A stretch of DNA of 64,000 nucleotides from Pseudomonas fluorescens (GTDB lineage Bacteria > Pseudomonadota > Gammaproteobacteria > Pseudomonadales > Pseudomonadaceae): positions 95,167-159,166 of the forward strand of contig NZ_JAGGOG010000036.1 in NCBI RefSeq assembly GCF_018614655.1, given 5' to 3'. The notes under the pieces are model-generated. The model was not told the origin of the DNA and ran no database searches. It was given only the letters and a program-made list of their open reading frames with translations. Shown piece by piece: positions 62,251 to 64,000 of this stretch. Numbering within the stretch: position 1 is the stretch's first letter; each line of letters begins with the position of its first letter. Made by a program: the position numbers and the translations under genes.

Positions 62251-62345
62251 CCGCTTTCGCGAGCAAGTCGAATCGTCGCACCGCCGCTCCCACATTTGAA
62301 TGTATTCACAAATCAAAATGTGGGAGCGGGCTTGCTCGCGAAGTA
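62251..62345. repeat. REP-like inverted repeat with interrupted left arm
   Basis: The right arm is intact (TGTGGGAGCGGGCTTGCTCG), but the left arm (CCGCTTTCGCGAGCAAG ... CGCTCCCACA) contains about 17 extra bases (TCGAATCGTCGCACCGC) in its middle. It lies between the 87-residue gene and gbdR. Confidence 0.8.
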
Positions 62346-62356
62346 GGCGACTCGGT

Positions 62357-63460
62357 CTAGAGCCTTACGCTAGCAAAAGTCGACTCATTGCGCGCCTGGC
62401 TCAACGCCGACAGCGGCCCGGACAACGGCGATAACACCAGCGCCTGCGGGATCGGCATCATCGCCACTTGCTGGGCGGTGTTGGAGCCTACCCGCTCATC
62501 CCGTGGCGGAATGCCGAAGTATTCGCGGTAGCACTTGGAGAAGTGCGGCGTAGAAACAAACCCGCACACCGACGCCACTTCGATGATCGACATCGGCGTT
62601 TGCTTGAGCAATTGCCGCGCGCGGATCAGGCGCAACTTGAGGTAGTAGCGCGACGGCGAACAGTGCAGGTATTTCTGGAACAGCCGTTCCAGCTGACGCC
62701 GGGAAACCGCGACGTACACCGCCAGTTCATCAAGGTCGATGGGCTCTTCCAGATTGGCTTCCATCAACGCGACGATTTCCTGCAACTTCGGCTGGTTGGT
62801 GCCGAGCATGTGCTTGAGCGGTACGCGCTGGTGGTCCTGCTCATTGCGGATGCGTTCGTAGACAAACATCTCGGAGATGGCAGCCGACAGTTCGCGGCCG
62901 TGGTCGCGGCTGATCAGGTGCAGCATCATGTCCAGCGGCGCAGTGCCGCCGGAACTGGTGAAGCGGTTGCGGTCGAGGGTGAACAGGCGTGTGCTCATGG
63001 CCACGCGCGGGAAGGCTTCCTGCATCGACGCCAGGCATTCCCAGTGCACGCTGCAATCAAAACCGTCGAGCAAACCGGCACAGGCCAAGGCCCAACTGCC
63101 GGTGCACACCGCGCCAAGACGCCGGGACTGGCGTGCCTGGCTTTGCAACCAGGACACATGCTCGCGGGTGACGGTGCGCTGAATACCCACGCCGCCGCAG
63201 ACAATCACGGTGTCCAGGGCCGGGGCTTTGTGCATGGAGCAATCGGGGGTGATTTGCAGACCGTCGCTGGCCCATACCTGATTTCCGTCGACACTCAAGG
63301 TCGTCCAGCGATACAGCTCGCGACCGGACAACTGGTTGGCCATGCGCAGTGGTTCGACTGCGGAGGCCAGGGAAATCAGCGTGAAATTGTCCAGCAGCAA
63401 AAAGCCGATGGATTGAGGCGCACGGTTCTGGGGTTGACCCCCGGAGTTGAACGACGTCAT
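62357..63460 (-). CDS. gbdR: Glycine betaine/dimethylglycine-responsive AraC-family activator GbdR
   Basis: A 367-residue regulator with a GATase1-like sensing domain (about 15-205, QSIGFLLLDNFTLISLASAV; the elbow Cys119 in GAVCTGSWAL is kept) and an AraC DNA-binding domain (about 235-330, LAVYVAVSRRQLERLFQKYL, VASVCGFVSTPHFSKCYREY). It activates betaine, dimethylglycine and sarcosine catabolic genes and, in P. aeruginosa, phospholipase C. The C-terminal 35 residues are low-complexity. It stands at the right end of the supercluster, transcribed towards it. Confidence 0.94.
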   Translation of the reverse strand: MTSFNSGGQPQNRAPQSIGFLLLDNFTLISLASAVEPLRMANQLSGRELYRWTTLSVDGNQVWASDGLQITPDCSMHKAPALDTVIVCGGVGIQRTVTREHVSWLQSQARQSRRLGAVCTGSWALACAGLLDGFDCSVHWECLASMQEAFPRVAMSTRLFTLDRNRFTSSGGTAPLDMMLHLISRDHGRELSAAISEMFVYERIRNEQDHQRVPLKHMLGTNQPKLQEIVALMEANLEEPIDLDELAVYVAVSRRQLERLFQKYLHCSPSRYYLKLRLIRARQLLKQTPMSIIEVASVCGFVSTPHFSKCYREYFGIPPRDERVGSNTAQQVAMMPIPQALVLSPLSGPLSALSQARNESTFASVRL

Positions 63461-64000
63461 CGCGGTATCTCCTCACACAAAGCGGGTGATGGCCTCAGGC
63501 GAGGCTCTTGTTATTGCGCTCATCTTCTAAAGAGAGAGGCTTTTGATTGATAGAGCAAATGCCATGCCTAAAGTTGAATGCGCATTCAATAACTCCTGAA
63601 AACGACCTCATGACGCGTCTATATAAGCCCGCGCCTGGAGTGAGGATATAACCCGAAAAAGGCACAAGGGAAAGCAGCCGTAAGGTGTGTGAGCAGTTCG
63701 GTAGCACTTGTGGGAAGACGGAGAAACAACGTGGGAAAAGTCTGTCACCCCAAGCACAGGTGACGGGTGGTAGAGAGACAAACCGTTCGCAAGCTACTTA
63801 TCTATTTGCGACGCGCTAAAAGGTGGCGTGATGGGGTCTGGATGTTCACTTTATGAGCAGTTACTTGTGGCGAGGGGGCTCGTCCCCCGTTGGGCTGCGA
63901 AGCAGCCCCAGTAAAATCACTGCATTCTTTCAGTTAAAACTCAGTGCCTGTTTTTGGGGCTGCTTCGCAGCCCAACGGGGGGTGTAGAACCGTAGACATC
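63461..64000. other. gbdR upstream region, no gene seen
   Basis: 540 bases to the window edge. The first 350 or so should contain the gbdR promoter; AT-rich around 63575-63650. The rest is a REP-like element. No coding region is supported. Confidence 0.5.
63865..63984. repeat. REP-like doublet with shortened right arm
   Basis: TTGTGGCGAGGGGGCTCGTC...GGGCTGCGAAGCAGCCCC on the left, GGGGCTGCTTCGCAGCCCAA...CGGGG on the right. The outer GCTCGCCACAA end is missing on the right. It is the same family as at 10841 and 17337. Confidence 0.8.

Overview
The window is a 64 kb piece of a Pseudomonas chromosome, most likely from the P. fluorescens group. The evidence is high-GC coding with good Shine-Dalgarno sites, four families of fluorescens-type intergenic inverted repeats (REP-like), and gene content and order that I recall from other pseudomonads. 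No tRNA, rRNA, CRISPR array, transposase or phage gene was seen. All calls come from reading the sequence; no database search was run.

Region 1 (1-24 kb) is core and housekeeping: the 3' part of a PhoX-type phosphatase, the SrkA kinase, RarD, a GcvR-like ACT protein, malate synthase G (glcB), an orphan receiver protein, and a DUF294/CBS signalling protein whose 3' end overlaps a DEDDh exonuclease. It continues with an ECF sigma / FecR / TonB-receptor iron-uptake set (fiuI-fiuR-fiuA type) with a PepSY protein and an unlisted-size 58-aa membrane protein, a glutathione transferase, the creB-creC-creD operon behind a secreted retropepsin-like protein, a YihG-type acyltransferase, a DUF2780 protein and an orphan anti-sigma-like protein. 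From memory, this order resembles PA0462-PA0486 of P. aeruginosa PAO1.

Region 2 (24-63.5 kb) is a nearly complete carnitine / glycine betaine degradation supercluster. BBOX turns gamma-butyrobetaine into carnitine. CdhA, CdhC and CdhB turn carnitine into glycine betaine, with CaiX as the binding protein and CdhR as regulator. GbcA/GbcB make dimethylglycine, DgcA/DgcB with EtfA/EtfB make sarcosine, and SoxBDAG makes glycine. GlyA, PurU and FdhA handle the C1 units and formaldehyde, and a threonine aldolase sits beside GlyA. GbdR, the general regulator of this regulon, lies at the right end. Transcription units inferred from spacing are glyA-soxB-soxD-soxA-soxG-purU-fdhA (minus), dipeptidase-DUF5943-dgcA-dgcB-etfA-etfB (minus), gbcB (minus) divergent from gbcA (plus), and caiX-cdhC-cdhA-cdhB-bbox (plus) divergent from cdhR (minus).

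Several stretches look accessory. The first is a divergent set at 35.2-39.6 kb: a flavin amino-acid monooxygenase, an NCS1 permease and a nitrilase-superfamily amidase. It looks like an amino acid to amide to acid route with unknown substrate. The second is an AT-rich, consensus-promoter-driven stand-alone AAA ATPase at 54.5-55.75 kb. The third is a 0.75 kb non-coding stretch at 42.7-43.5 kb with five perfect DnaA-box sequences in degenerate tandem units. A 21-bp-spaced direct repeat between cdhR and caiX is a strong candidate operator for CdhR.
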